Shown piece by piece: positions 1 through 10,905 of a DNA stretch of 64,000 nucleotides (the first letter of the stretch is position 1; each line of letters starts with the position of its first letter). The position numbers and the translations under genes were made by a program. The notes under the pieces were generated by a model. It saw only the letters and a list, made by a program, of their open reading frames with translations, searched no databases and was not told the DNA's origin. The DNA is taken from NCBI RefSeq assembly GCF_010093535.1, contig NW_022985164.1:338142-402141 (forward strand). Reading direction: 5' to 3'. The stretch is from Lindgomyces ingoldianus. Its lineage: Eukaryota; Ascomycota; Dothideomycetes; Pleosporales; Lindgomycetaceae.

Positions 1-359
1 GTTGGTAGGTTTTGGGAGGAGAATAAGGGGAATGTTAGGAGTATGGAGCAGAGGGGGTATGTGCCTAATGGGTAAGTTTAGACTGGTTGTGGAGTCGGCT
101 GGTTGCTGATTAGTTTATGCATAGAAAGGGCTGGTTGCATAGAGGGGACGAGTATGCGGGCAAACGAGGGGCGGTGTTGAAGGATAGTGCGAAGATTTAA
201 GGAGGAAAGAGGGAGGACAGTGGGAATGACGCAGTTGGTCAAGGTGGGAAAGGCTCATTAGAAACTACAAAACTACGAATTACGTCGCTTTTCCGCTGTT
301 ACACTGGACGCGTGCAGCACAGCCTAGTGAAATTACTTCCATTATCCCCATATACTCTC
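1..359. other. Intergenic, downstream of the beta-glucosidase
   Basis: No coding region is supported here. The stretch lies past the stop codon of the minus-strand beta-glucosidase and should hold its 3' UTR. It is purine-rich on the plus strand in its first 60 bases. No repeat or RNA gene was seen. Confidence 0.5.
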
Positions 360-3156
360 TCACATCACACAGCCCAAAGGACTCGTCCCACATCTCACAC
401 TCAACGAATCTGACGCTTCTCCAATCCAAATTCCATAGTCACCCCCGACATCCGGTATTATCCAATTTTGCTGCACAACATCCCAAACGCTCAAATCCTT
501 CCGCGTAACGCGCATCTGCAGTGTCTGACTCTGTCCCGGTGCCAATGTTATCGTCTTCGCGAAATCTCGGAGTTGGATGATCGGCGTATCGAACGAGATT
601 CCTACCGGAAACTGCACGTAGAGCTGTGATACGGCTTTCCCGGATATGTTTCCTGCGTTTGTGACGGTGATGGAGAGATTGTATGCTACGTCGAAGAGAG
701 CAGGGTTTCCTCCTTGCGCGCCGCCGGCTACGGGTCCGGGTTTTTGGTCGGTAGAGCAGCCGTCTGGGTAGGGGTATTTTGCGGATGTAGACGAGTTTCC
801 AATTTTGGCGGCGACGTCAGCGTCATTTTTGTCAAGCCAAGAGTATAAGTAACGCCAAATGCGGCTGAAATTGTCGGGCCAGTAAGCTTCTGAGGCAGGA
901 GGGATGGAGGTGTTGTAAGATGGTGTAGGACCTTTTATAGGGCGAGTTGGTGGGAGGGAAGTCAGTGGTGTAACAGCCGTGATGCTGGCGTTTGAGAAGG
1001 AAAATGTGGTATAGCTCAATCCGTGGCCGAATGCGAATCGAGGTTTAATGTTCTGTTGGTTGAAATGCCGATAGTCGATGTATAAACCCTCCGTGAATGT
1101 GTCCTGGGGTTGTCCGACCTCAAAACCTACAAGGGAAACGGTATCAGGATAATCCGCCTCGGATTTCGGGATGGTGTAAGGTAGGTGCCCCGAAGGCGAG
1201 ACCTCTCCGAATAAGACTTGCATCAGAGCTTCTCCAGCTTCTTGGCCCGGAAGATGGGCGTTGAGGACGGCATTTACGGAAGGTAGGTCAATCCAGGATT
1301 CCATGAGAATTGGACCGACAGTGTGGACTACTACGATTACATTAGAGTATTTTGCGGCGACGTCCTGGACCAGCTTGTCGCCGTTGTGCCACGCGTTGAG
1401 ACCGGCGTTGGTTCGGTCGCCGGGGTTTCCATCAACGGTAATGTAGTTCTCACCTGAATCTGCGCTGATGAAGACGAGTGCGACATCTCCAGGGTTAGGA
1501 TTGGAGTTCGATGGGAACGAGTCCGTATTGAAGAACTGATATTTTGCACCACGTGCCTTGAGTCCATCTATAGGCGAGTCAAGATATGGATAACGCGCTG
1601 AGCCTGAGCCCCTACATACGTGGAGGAGTATAGAGTTAGTACAATTTTGAAAGAAGGGGCTAGGACCTTCAAATTCTAATTTAAACTTACCAGCCCATAC
1701 CCAGCGTGCCCTTATTGCATCCCTGATCCGAACAAGAATTGATTCCGTCAGGATTTTTCTCTGCGTCAGTACCGAACACCTTCAAGGTGGTGTTCTTAGC
1801 CAGGGGTAGCGTCGCAATAGTATTCTTCAGCAGGGTGATTGCATCCCGAGCAACTGCACGGGCGATTTCCGCGTGAGTGGCTCGGACATCTACAAATTGG
1901 TTCACAACTCCGCTAGGTGAGAATAATGCTCCTGGATAGAGAGGGCCACTGGCGTCTTGCGTGTTAGTGTCGAAATTTGGTGTTGGGTAGTTCCTGTCCT
2001 GTCCGAACTGATACCAGCTTGCTAAGATTCTTGTGGCCATATCGTTCAAACGGTCCACGGGGACGGATCCGTTCAGAACCGATCGCGAGAGCTCGTACAT
2101 CCAATAGGAACTCCCAATCAGGGGGACTTCGTTGATGTCGCCTGGCATGGACATGTCGAGGCCCGCTAACGCCGAAGCAACTCCTGAAATTTGAGCTAGC
2201 CAATCGCTCATAACGAAGCCTTGGAAGCCTAGCTCATCTTTTAAGAGATTGTTCATGAGATAGCTGTTTTGGGAACAGGCCGAACCGTTCACCTACAGAT
2301 TTTAGATTAACTTATCACAAGGATTGGGTTAAACTTACAGCGTTGTAGGAAATCATGAGTGCGCCGACTCCGGAGCGAACGCTTTCTGCAAAAGGCCACA
2401 GATAAAGCTCGTGAAGTGTCCTGTCATCAACGTTCGAGCTGATTTCGGGCTGGAATATGTTTTTCATTCTGCTCGGTGATAAGCGAAGTCAAGCGGTACA
2501 ATGAAACAGAGTCTCCTGTACCTGTACATCTCTTGCTCATTTGCGATTAGATGTTTGACAGTTGCAATGACACCCACGCTTTGGACACCCTCAATAGTGA
2601 GAGATCCACCAAATGCTTGTAGTACAGGGTCGGCGCCAAAGCCTTCCCAGTTTCTACCGCCACGGGGTTTCCTTCCTAATGGCCCAACACTTGGGCCTAA
2701 GTGGACATTGATACCTTTGCCTCGAAATTCCTCCCCTAGCGCAACTCCTCGAGCTCGCATAAGGTCCTTGTCAAACGTTGCTCCAACTGTAATTCCTGGT
2801 GGAAAAGCCGTATTGTGGTCAGCGTTTCGTATGCCCAATGGACCATCTTGAAGGCAGAGCTGTGGGATGCCGAGTCGAAGTGCACTTCCCGTGTTTCCTA
2901 CGCATCTGCCCATGAAGATCCCAGATCCGGCAGTAACATTAGTCTTTTCAGCCAAAGTCATTTGAGACACTAGCAGAGACGCTTTGTGGTAGCTCACGCT
3001 CCAGTCTGCGGTCCACCCTCCGTGCGGAGTAGGATAATAGGGTGGAGCAACATATCCAGATGGGACGGCAATGCGTCGATCAATGACGGCGGCCGATGCA
3101 GATAATGAAAGGCATAGTATGAGACAAAAAGACAAGAGAGAGTACATAGAAGACAT
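360..3156 (-). CDS. Secreted beta-glucosidase, glycoside hydrolase family 3
   Basis: The enzyme hydrolyses cellobiose and short beta-glucosides outside the cell, finishing cellulose breakdown. I join four exons (3156-2522, 2468-2339, 2292-1691, 1611-360; introns 53, 46 and 79 bp) into 872 residues, close to the usual 860 or so of fungal extracellular GH3 enzymes. The start ATG is followed by a hydrophobic signal peptide of about 20 residues. The GH3 N-terminal barrel shows [11 protein letters not shown], the sugar-binding KHLIANEQE segment and the nucleophile loop VMSDW with Asp285. The second domain contains [11 protein letters not shown] and an [14 protein letters not shown] loop. The C-terminus ends in a fibronectin III-like domain (about 670-860). 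All splice joins keep frame. The frame upstream of 3156 is open but lacks a signal peptide, so this ATG is preferred. The relic of an FAD oxidase stands head-to-head. Confidence 0.93.
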
Positions 3157-4622
3157 GTTGACGAAAGGAATGAATGAAGGAAGAGCGAAAAGTCCCTCTA
3201 CCGTCCTGTTAATCGACAGGGAAGGCTGAAAACATATAGACGTGTCCGAACCTTGTCTACATGCCCCGCAAGCCACTAAGATCGGGGGCATTTCTTTTTT
3301 GTGAACATCCGATGACGCTATACATGGATTAGGTATTTCGATGGACGGTTTGGTAAGATACACATTCATGCGCCCAGGAAACACATGCGATGACGCTCTA
3401 AACCCCCAAAACGGAAGCCGAGCAATGAAGGTTAGCAAGAAAATTAGGGCCCGAACCCGGGTAAAGAAGTAGGTGACAAGGGACCAGCCCTGATTTCGAC
3501 AGTCGAGCTGCAGATTTATGATGGCGCCCTTGGTTCCTTCCAGCGCTGCATTCGGCAGGCAAAACACAATGTCATTGCGTTGTCTTGAAGCTGGGTTTGT
3601 CGAGGGCGAGACAGGCTGCATAAGCTGGCTTCGACTTCGAAACGTTCTAAACGCCATCGTAGGATGGAGATGCTCGGAGAAAAGATTGCCGTCTGGTGAT
3701 GGGCTAGTTGATAGATAATACCTCGATATTGCCAAGACAGGAGTGCTTCCTAGTATGCTGGAGTTGTGAGATGTGAGCGAGGCATCAATGGCTAGTGGAA
3801 AACGCGTTCAGTAGGCGCGTGTCTCACCAAGTTGAAGTTACACTGAATATGATCTCGTCGTACTCCATCGATGGCGCCAGTTTCGACTCAGATAATCGAT
3901 GCAGGAGCCTTTTTGACGCCGCGTTGTACGGATTGTATAATATTGTGCAGGGTGGCAGCTGAAGTGATGGCTCAGCCTCAACCTTAGGGAAGGGGACATG
4001 TACGTGATAAACAACCAGGCCGCGAAACTAGAAAGCGGTCCCTAACTTTTCTTTTTCCGAGGCGCCTCCACCATTCGCCCACCGAGCCTTGATCTCCGCG
4101 GACCAACATCTTTTCAGATTTAGGAGCTGCCCAGCGACTTCATCAGAGATACTTACCCCTGCTTTGGTTGAACACCACAGGTGGATGGGGACTAAAGTAC
4201 TCTAATTTTTGAACAGCGGTCCTGTTGACAAAATGTGGATAGCTCTGGATTTCTTTCTACAAGAATTCAAGAGAACCACAGGCCTGCCTGAATGCACGAT
4301 CGCGATAAAGGAAAACCTAACGCAGATCACATGACAATCTCACCAGGCTCATGCAGCGCTCTGTTACCATTCCTTCTCTTTCAGGATATCCCGATCTGAC
4401 CAAGAATCTACATGTTATACCGCAGTAGAGCGATTCGGCATAGTTCTTCCCTTTGCCAGCACAAGCCTTGAATTGACCCTTGGGCGACAATATCAAAGCA
4501 GGAAAGAATACCTGGGTATAAAGCCCACCAGCCGCTAGAAGCATGGGGCTTGGAATTCATCCAGTGCTGTTTGCGATCGCCTTTCTTGAATTGTTTTTTT
4601 AATCTTGTACCCTGTTTTTATA
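3157..4622. other. Divergent intergenic region (about 1.5 kb)
   Basis: This separates the beta-glucosidase (minus) from the FAD-oxidase relic (plus) and should hold both promoters. The minus frame of the glucosidase stays open to 3735, but without a plausible start or domain. No repeats or RNA genes were recognised. Confidence 0.5.
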
Positions 4623-6272
4623 ATGTTTGTTAAACAGCTCGCGCTCTACACCACCACTCTCTCTGCACTCCCAATCTCATCTGCTGTTAGTGAATCTTGT
4701 TCTGCTGTATCAAATTTATCGGACATCGACGTTGAGCACTCCCCATCTATTGAGTACCTCTCTGAGCAAGAGGACTACTAGTCGACGGGTTGTAGGGCAT
4801 TAAAACCTCCATGTATCCTCTATCCTTCCTCGGTCGATCAGGTGGTTGCCATTCTGAAAATCCTCGGGGAGAAAAATGAGACGTTCGTTGTCAAGTCGGG
4901 TGGACACAATCCGAATCAGCACTTCGCAAGCATTGATGGAGGCCCCCTAATATCTACCAAGAGATTGAACGAAGTAATTTTTGATTCAGCCTCGATGGCC
5001 GTACGCGTGGGATCCGGAAATCGTTGGGAAGATGTCTACGAAGTTTTAAAAGACACTAGCGTCACGGTCGTTGGGGGATACGTCGTTGGTGGGAGTTTGA
5101 GCTTCTTGTCAACCCAGTACGGGTGGGCGGCAAATAGCATTGTCGAATTCAAGGTTGTTTTAGCAAATTCGAAAGAGGCCACAGCCTCAAACACGTCTCA
5201 CTCGGATCTCTTTCATGCGCTGAAGGGTGGGGGCAGCAATTACGGGGTCGTCACTGCCTACACTATGATTGTGCACCCGCAAGGAGAGGTCAGTGTATTT
5301 ATCAGCAGTTCTGATAGTGGTCTTAATCTGTTGTAGATCTGGGGCGGAAACATGGTGTTCACCGGTGAGAAAGCTTCTGAAATGTTAGCAGCAGTGCGAG
5401 ATTTTACTGAATATTATCCTGATGAGAAAGCTGGGATCATAATGACCGCTGGGATAACTGCGCTTGGGGCTTTTGACTTATGGATCATGTTCTTGTTTTA
5501 CGATGGCCCAATTCCCCCAGAGGATGTTTTCAAGAACTTCGCCAACATTGGCCCATTCGTCAACAATTGCGCGACACGCAGCTACTATGACTTGCTATCT
5601 TCCAACAACTGGGCTGAAGTGAAGGGATCCGTCTACACGACCGCGACAGAGACGATAAGTTTGCCAAATGCTACTGTAGGCCCGGAGGTAATGGGAGCGT
5701 ACTACGAACACTGGCGAAACACAATGGAATCGGTCGTTGGAGTATCTGGTGTAATTGGATCTGTTGCCCTCCAGCCTATGCCTAAACTCATTGCTCGAAA
5801 AGCCAAGGAGCTCGGCGGCGATATGTTGGATCTCGATGATAGCGTGGACCGCATCATAATGGAGTTTGATTACTCATACTTGCTATCTGATGACGACGCG
5901 ACAATGGAAGATGCCACCCAGCGCCTGTATGAGGGAATGAGAGAACTCATCTTGGGGTTTACAGAGAGCGGTTACTTGCCAGAGGTCTACCTTCCACTCT
6001 TCATGAACGATGGGTACTTCAGACAGGACTATTTCGGGCGACTGTCCATAGTTGATTATGCGCCGACCGTTCAAGACAAGTACGATCCGGATGGCTTTTT
6101 CGGAGAGAACTGGTGGATTCAAGATGCGATGTTGGACACTGCCAGGGATAATTTTGGTCCTGTCGTCATGCTGTCATTTATCGATTGTCGCGTTCGGATG
6201 CCGATGTTGGGGCTGCGAAGGGGGCTATGTGACGACGGGAGGCTGCAGGAGCACGAGCAGGCGTTGTGGTGA
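4623..6272 (+). pseudogene. FAD-linked oxidoreductase (berberine-bridge-enzyme type), disabled
   Basis: Enzymes of this family are secreted FAD-dependent oxidases. The reading begins at ATG 4623 with a signal-like hydrophobic N-terminus. It contains the FAD-binding loop VKSGGHNPN, the VGGYVVGGSLSF segment and the GGGSNYGVVT motif. An intron at 5289-5336 (48 bp) joins to IWGGNMVFTG. Two defects are visible. An in-frame TAG at 4779-4781 (codon 53) falls at DY*ST, where a Trp codon would differ by one base. Near 6097-6106 the C-terminal motif KYDPDGFF continues as RTGGFK only in the +1 frame, so a frameshift is likely. A 96-bp GT..AG stretch (4686-4781) could be spliced out to remove the stop, but it looks coding. 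The gene is probably dead or dying; a functional spliced form is the alternative. Confidence 0.65.
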
Positions 6273-6345
6273 CCAGCAGCTGGCAAGGGGAGAAAAGGTC
6301 AACCCACAGATCCGCACCCACAGGACTGGATTCTGGGAGGTTTGA

Positions 6346-7760
6346 TCAGTGGTTCGGCTATTTATGCAAAATACATCCGGGCTTAGAATAGCGTAGCCGC
6401 GTACAAGAATTAATACACGCATGTTTATTCCTGAGGATGCCTGTCTTGGCTTGGCTGCAGGCTGCCAAACGAGTGTGAGGAGGTGGTGAGGCAGGAAAGG
6501 CATCAACAGTACTGTGCCGTAGAGATACAGCGACTGCGAGCCAGGTGGAGGTGTCGTAGGCGCTTAGATCGCGAAGTCGACGCCTTCTGAGACTTGGTAG
6601 TGTTGGGAGCACGTGCCAGGGCGGCTGCTCAGTGGCTCGAAGTCCCTCGCGGCCCATCTCGTCGCCAGACTTGTTTCGAAACATTCACCCTCGCGTCGTT
6701 GCGCTTAACACACCCATCGGGCGACCCAGACAGTGGCCAGTCTTTTCTTATCCAGATTCTATTTGCACACTATTCTATTTCCCCTCTAATTTCCTGTCTT
6801 TTGCTGTTTGCACTGGCTTCTTACGTGCGTTTCTAGAACGGCTGGCTTACATTTCACAGAACTCCACCCAGAGCCGTCTGCAAGGCTTCTGCAGGTCCTC
6901 GGCATTGCTCAGCCCTACGGTGTCTGTGATGACTACACATGGCATACCGCACAGGATGCAGTAGATGCGGCGTCTCTGTCCCTTGTCCTCGCTCCCATCT
7001 CGGCACTAGTCTTAATTTGTTGGACCTATCAGAGCCTCCGCCTCACGCGCCTAGGCGCCCTTCTCTCCAGAGCCCTCGTCCCATCATCATGCCGCTGCAA
7101 CGTATTCTTAGAATAACAGCCGCAACAGGGCTATGGAGAATAACTTCAAACAGCGCTTCCAACCCGAAAATGTCTCCCTGGTTCCGGGGACGAACGGCTC
7201 ACGGTGCCGCATCGTGCGTGGACCACTTAGGAGGCCCAATTTGGTGTCTAGCTTGCCTTTTCGAAGAAGCGCCCGGTGTCGTGACCGTCTAGTCAGCCCC
7301 CCCAATTGCCTAGTTTCACACATCTCGTTCGAGTAGATGTGATCTGAATCGGGCGATTACAGAAACACATACCCTGTTTCACCAAATTCTCCGGTGGCCA
7401 TATTTGGAGCCGACCATTTTACTGGCCAATGCTTGGTATACGTACCAAACTCAGTGCTTCCCTATAAAGACACGACCACGACCTCAGTGGGTCTGCTCCC
7501 CAGATACCCCCCAACCTTAAGACACGCTAAGGTTCCTTCGTTTCTTCATATCCATCTATCTCCTACCGTTCTTTCTTTGCCCTAGCCATTCACCACTCTC
7601 ATTCTTCAGCTCTAATCCTAATACTCCAACTACGCGCTCGCTTCTCTCATCATTCCCATCATTCTCAATCTCGCCCTAGATCCCCTGTTTCGTTTCTTCC
7701 ACTCGTCCATCTATCTATCAAGAGTTCTCTCAGTCATATACTCTCGTCATTCCTGTCTCT
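6346..7760. other. Intergenic region with the Myb gene leader
   Basis: No supported gene. Several overlapping open frames (6.4-7.3 kb) have no recognisable domain and compete on both strands. The last 300 bases or so are pyrimidine-rich, follow a TATA-like site at 7463, and contain no plus-strand ATG after about 7430, as expected for a 5' leader of the downstream gene. Confidence 0.45.
7463..7469 (+). promoter_or_regulatory. TATA-like box upstream of the Myb-like gene
   Basis: TATAAAG lies 298 bases before the start codon at 7761. The stretch between is CT-rich and lacks ATG, which fits a transcription start shortly after the box. Confidence 0.4.
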
Positions 7761-8438
7761 ATGATCACCATGCCAAAGGATGTCAAGCCTCCGACCCACC
7801 GCAGCTCTAACCCAACCTCATTCGCAGCGGGAGGCGGGACTAGGAGCTCATCCTGGTCTGCAAAGGATGATGAAACCCTTATCTCTGCGCGAGCTCAAGG
7901 GTTGAACTGGAATCAGATTGCGCCTAGACACTTTTCATCAAAGACGCCAAATGCATGCCGCAAAAGGCATGAGCGCTTGATGGAGAAGCAGCACGCTGAA
8001 CAATGGGATGGCGTTAAACTGGAGGACCTTGCGCAAGCATACATGAACGTGCGGCGAGAGATGTGGAGTATTCTTGCAGCCCAAGTAGGAGAGAAGTGGC
8101 AGCTGGTTGAGCAGAAGGTCAGTTTAAACACCCACCACTTCTTTGGTGCCAACGACTGACTAGAGTGGCAGTGCATGGAGAAAGGGCTCAAGAATCTCTC
8201 ACAAGCCTACCGGTCCGCGCAGAAGAAACAGGGTACTTATGACAGCCAAGATGACAGCGGAATCGGAGTTTCTGACCCTGAGGACGAAGCAGATGACCGC
8301 CACGCGGACATGAACGACATCCCGGAGGGTTCTGTGCAATACCCAGCAAGCAATTCATCTGGGCAGCGAGTCCCTTCGATCCAGTCCATGCTCCAATACC
8401 CATCGTCCTTTCAGCAACAACATCACCTTCAGCAATAA
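7761..8438 (+). CDS. Small Myb/SANT-like DNA-binding protein
   Basis: Two exons (7761-8117 and 8172-8438) flank a 54-bp intron ending in GGCAG and give 207 residues. Residues about 30-75 form one Myb-like repeat: SWSAKDDETLISAR opens it, followed by GLNWNQIAPRHF and TPNACRKRHERL, the spaced-Trp helix pattern of fungal Myb_DNA-bind_6 proteins. A second basic/aromatic segment (MWSILAAQVGEKWQLVE, then CMEKGLKNL) spans the splice site, which supports the join. The C-terminus is acidic and then Gln-rich (QQQHHLQQ). A nuclear transcription-related role is inferred; no target is known. The second Met (codon 4) is an equally good start. The leader is CT-rich. Confidence 0.8.
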
Positions 8439-9436
8439 TTACCTTCTCCCGACCATTTACCGGCCTTTGCCGCATTAAGAGTATTTGTTTTCAGACCTTA
8501 CGACCCTCACGATCATTTGGGGGACATTTCCGGGAGCACCCCGGCGACGGAGCATACTGCACCTCCGTCCTATCATCTGGCAGGCGACACCTCTGCCATA
8601 TTGCATCACACCATACACCTAGAGTTGGGATAAGGTTCAGTCCTTTCGGCGTTTCCCAAAATATCTCAACATCTATACATCAGGGTAGGCGCAGCGACGG
8701 AATGTAATAGCGGAGGAAGTACAGAACGGACATTCACTACTGCGAAGCAAGCTGGAAATAATTGTTAGGCAGCGTCTCACAATCTCACAATTCTTCTGGG
8801 ATTATTTCTACAATGCATATTTTGGCATATTCCGTGTATCTGCGGAGAGGCGCTCCCTTAGGGATCTGTAGCTTCCTATATTTTTTTTTTTTTGAACTTA
8901 GATACCTTTCTGCAGAAATTGCAAATTTTCTCTTGCTTTATGAACGACGTCTGCATCAACAGTGCCTGTGTGCGCCCTAGAACAATTGCATTTTCTTTTT
9001 CATGTCGTCTGAGAGCACCGAGAGCATCAGGGTCGCCAGATGCTCCACAAAGAAGGTTGTTTCCTTCCATGACACAACAGGATGGCACAGCTGCGCACCG
9101 GTCGGCAATCGCAATCCATCAAGATGTCATCTTCTCCACGATCTCGTCGTTACACGACAGGAAGGCTTTGCTCTCTCATCTCACCACTCTGTCGTCCCAA
9201 AACTCGAAGAATCGATAAAGTCGTGCATGTCGCTAAAAATAGCCCCCCCTCACCACATCGCGAAGCACGAGATCTCTCACGAGGGAAGAGATCTTAGCCC
9301 CCACAAGTGGTTCCCGCTAAACCCAAAAGCCGGTCAATGACGCTGTTCGTCAACACCACTTGGCTGGTTCCTGTATCTTTTTGCTCCGCCTCGATTGTTC
9401 AATATTTCTCTCCACTATGTTGAGCGACTACGAGCA
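8439..9436. other. Intergenic region between the Myb and sirtuin genes
   Basis: About 1 kb without a supported gene. It holds a T-run near 8880-8895 and short competing frames with no recognisable domain. It should contain the Myb 3' UTR and the sirtuin promoter. Confidence 0.4.
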
Positions 9437-10802
9437 ATGCCCCTCCTTCGTGTCCCGTACACTGATCCCTTACCTCTGCCGAAAATAATCCCGTCCTCTG
9501 CTTCCACAGCCTCAGGCGCGATTGCGGCACTCGTCGAGTTTCTTTCGGCCCCATCCCCGCCATCTGCCGCGAAGTTCCGACTTCACAACGCACGCTTCCA
9601 TTGCCATGATTCCCCGAATAGCAGCATCACGACGGGAAAGAGGGATAAGACCGTTTTGCTTACTGGCGCAGGCATCTCCGTGGCTTCTGGATTGGCGGAC
9701 TACCGCGGCACCAATGGCACGTACACGCTGAATCGCAACTACAGGCCGATATACTTCAATGAGTTTTGCGAGAGTCACGAGGCGAGGAAGAGATACTGGG
9801 CGAGGAGTTTTCTCGGATGGACGAACCTGCACCGAGCGAAGCCGAACAGTGCGCATGTCGCCGTGGGGAGGTTGGGGGAGCTAGGAGTCGTCAGAAAATG
9901 CGTCACTCAGAGTATGTTCGAGCTTTCTGTTTTCGGTGTCAAGTGGCACGGTTGTGTTGTGTTGGATTGGAGGCATGGTTGGGTGGAGGCATGGTTGGAT
10001 GGAAGATGGTTGGATGGAGGCAGAGTTGGATAGACATGGCTCGATAATGGTCCGAGTGCTGATAGCTAGCTTTGCAGACGTCGATTCCTTCCACCCCAGC
10101 GCACACCCCTCCCTGCCGACAATCGAGCTGCATGGCTATCTTCGCTCCCTCGTATGTTTAACTTGTCGAAGTGAGTACTCTCGCGCTGCGTTCCAGAAAC
10201 AGCTCGCGATGCTTAATCCTGCCTGGGCTGCCTTTCTCCAACAAATCATAGCAACCGGGGCGCTGGATACCGAACATCCCGATGAGCGGCAAAAGAAGGG
10301 TCTGAAAACGAACCCAGACGGTGATGTGGATATCCCAAATGCGCCGTACACAACGTTCAGATATCCCGCATGTCCAGTCTGCTTAGAGAAGCCTCCACAG
10401 CGGCCTGGTGGCGGTATCGTAGAAGTTAGAGTTGACAAAGATGGCGCATGGGCTGAAGACTCGAATGGCGGGATCCTCAAACCTGCTGTAATCATGTTCG
10501 GTGAATCAATACCCGGGCCGACCAAGACTGCCGCAGAACAGGCAATTGACGAGGCGAGTAGGGTTCTCGTCGTCGGCAGCAGTCTTGCAACCTATTCTGC
10601 CTGGAGATTGATCAAAAGGGCAAAGGAGAACGGCATGCCAATCGGTATCCTAAATCTCGGGGGCGTCAGGGGCGAAGAGAGCTTCTTCGCAGACGTGTCG
10701 CCTGAGAATACTGGATGGATGGCAGTGCGATGTAGTGAGCCCGCCGATAAAATTCTCCCGCAGGTCGTTAAAGTGCTAGAAGAAGACAAAATATTAAGAT
10801 AG
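9437..10802 (+). CDS. NAD-dependent protein deacylase, sirtuin (SIRT4-like)
   Basis: The protein removes acyl groups from lysine using NAD+. Two exons (9437-9911, 10078-10802; 166-bp intron) give 399 residues. The NAD loop is GAGIS at 77-81, followed by SGLADYRG. RKRYWARSFLGW resembles SIRT4-type enzymes. The splice join restores the diagnostic TQNVDSFHP (Gln158-Asn159). The catalytic His is His177 in ELHGYL. Zinc ligands are CLTC and CPVC, separated by an insert of about 70 residues, longer than in bacterial sirtuins. GSSLATYSAW and ILNLGG form the C-terminal NAD pocket. The N-terminus is basic and hydroxylated, so mitochondrial import is possible. The intron carries a G-rich minisatellite. 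The gene converges on the multicopper oxidase with a 103-bp gap. Confidence 0.92.
9961..10031 (+). repeat. Minisatellite in the sirtuin intron
   Basis: Degenerate repeats of a TGGTTGGATGGAGGCA-like unit fill the middle of the 166-bp intron. They explain why this intron is about three times longer than its neighbours. Confidence 0.75.
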
Positions 10803-10905
10803 ACCATACGCATAAAATTCCCAGGAGAAAATTTTTTTTTTCTTGGTTCAATTTCACTCGCGGGGTATCTACTTCTGCTCACGCTGTCTTACACGCCTTT
10901 TCACC

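Noticed and set aside
4686..4781. Intron that would rescue the FAD oxidase
   Set aside because: The signals are acceptable and the frame is kept, but the segment reads as family-like coding sequence and a second defect remains at the C-terminus.
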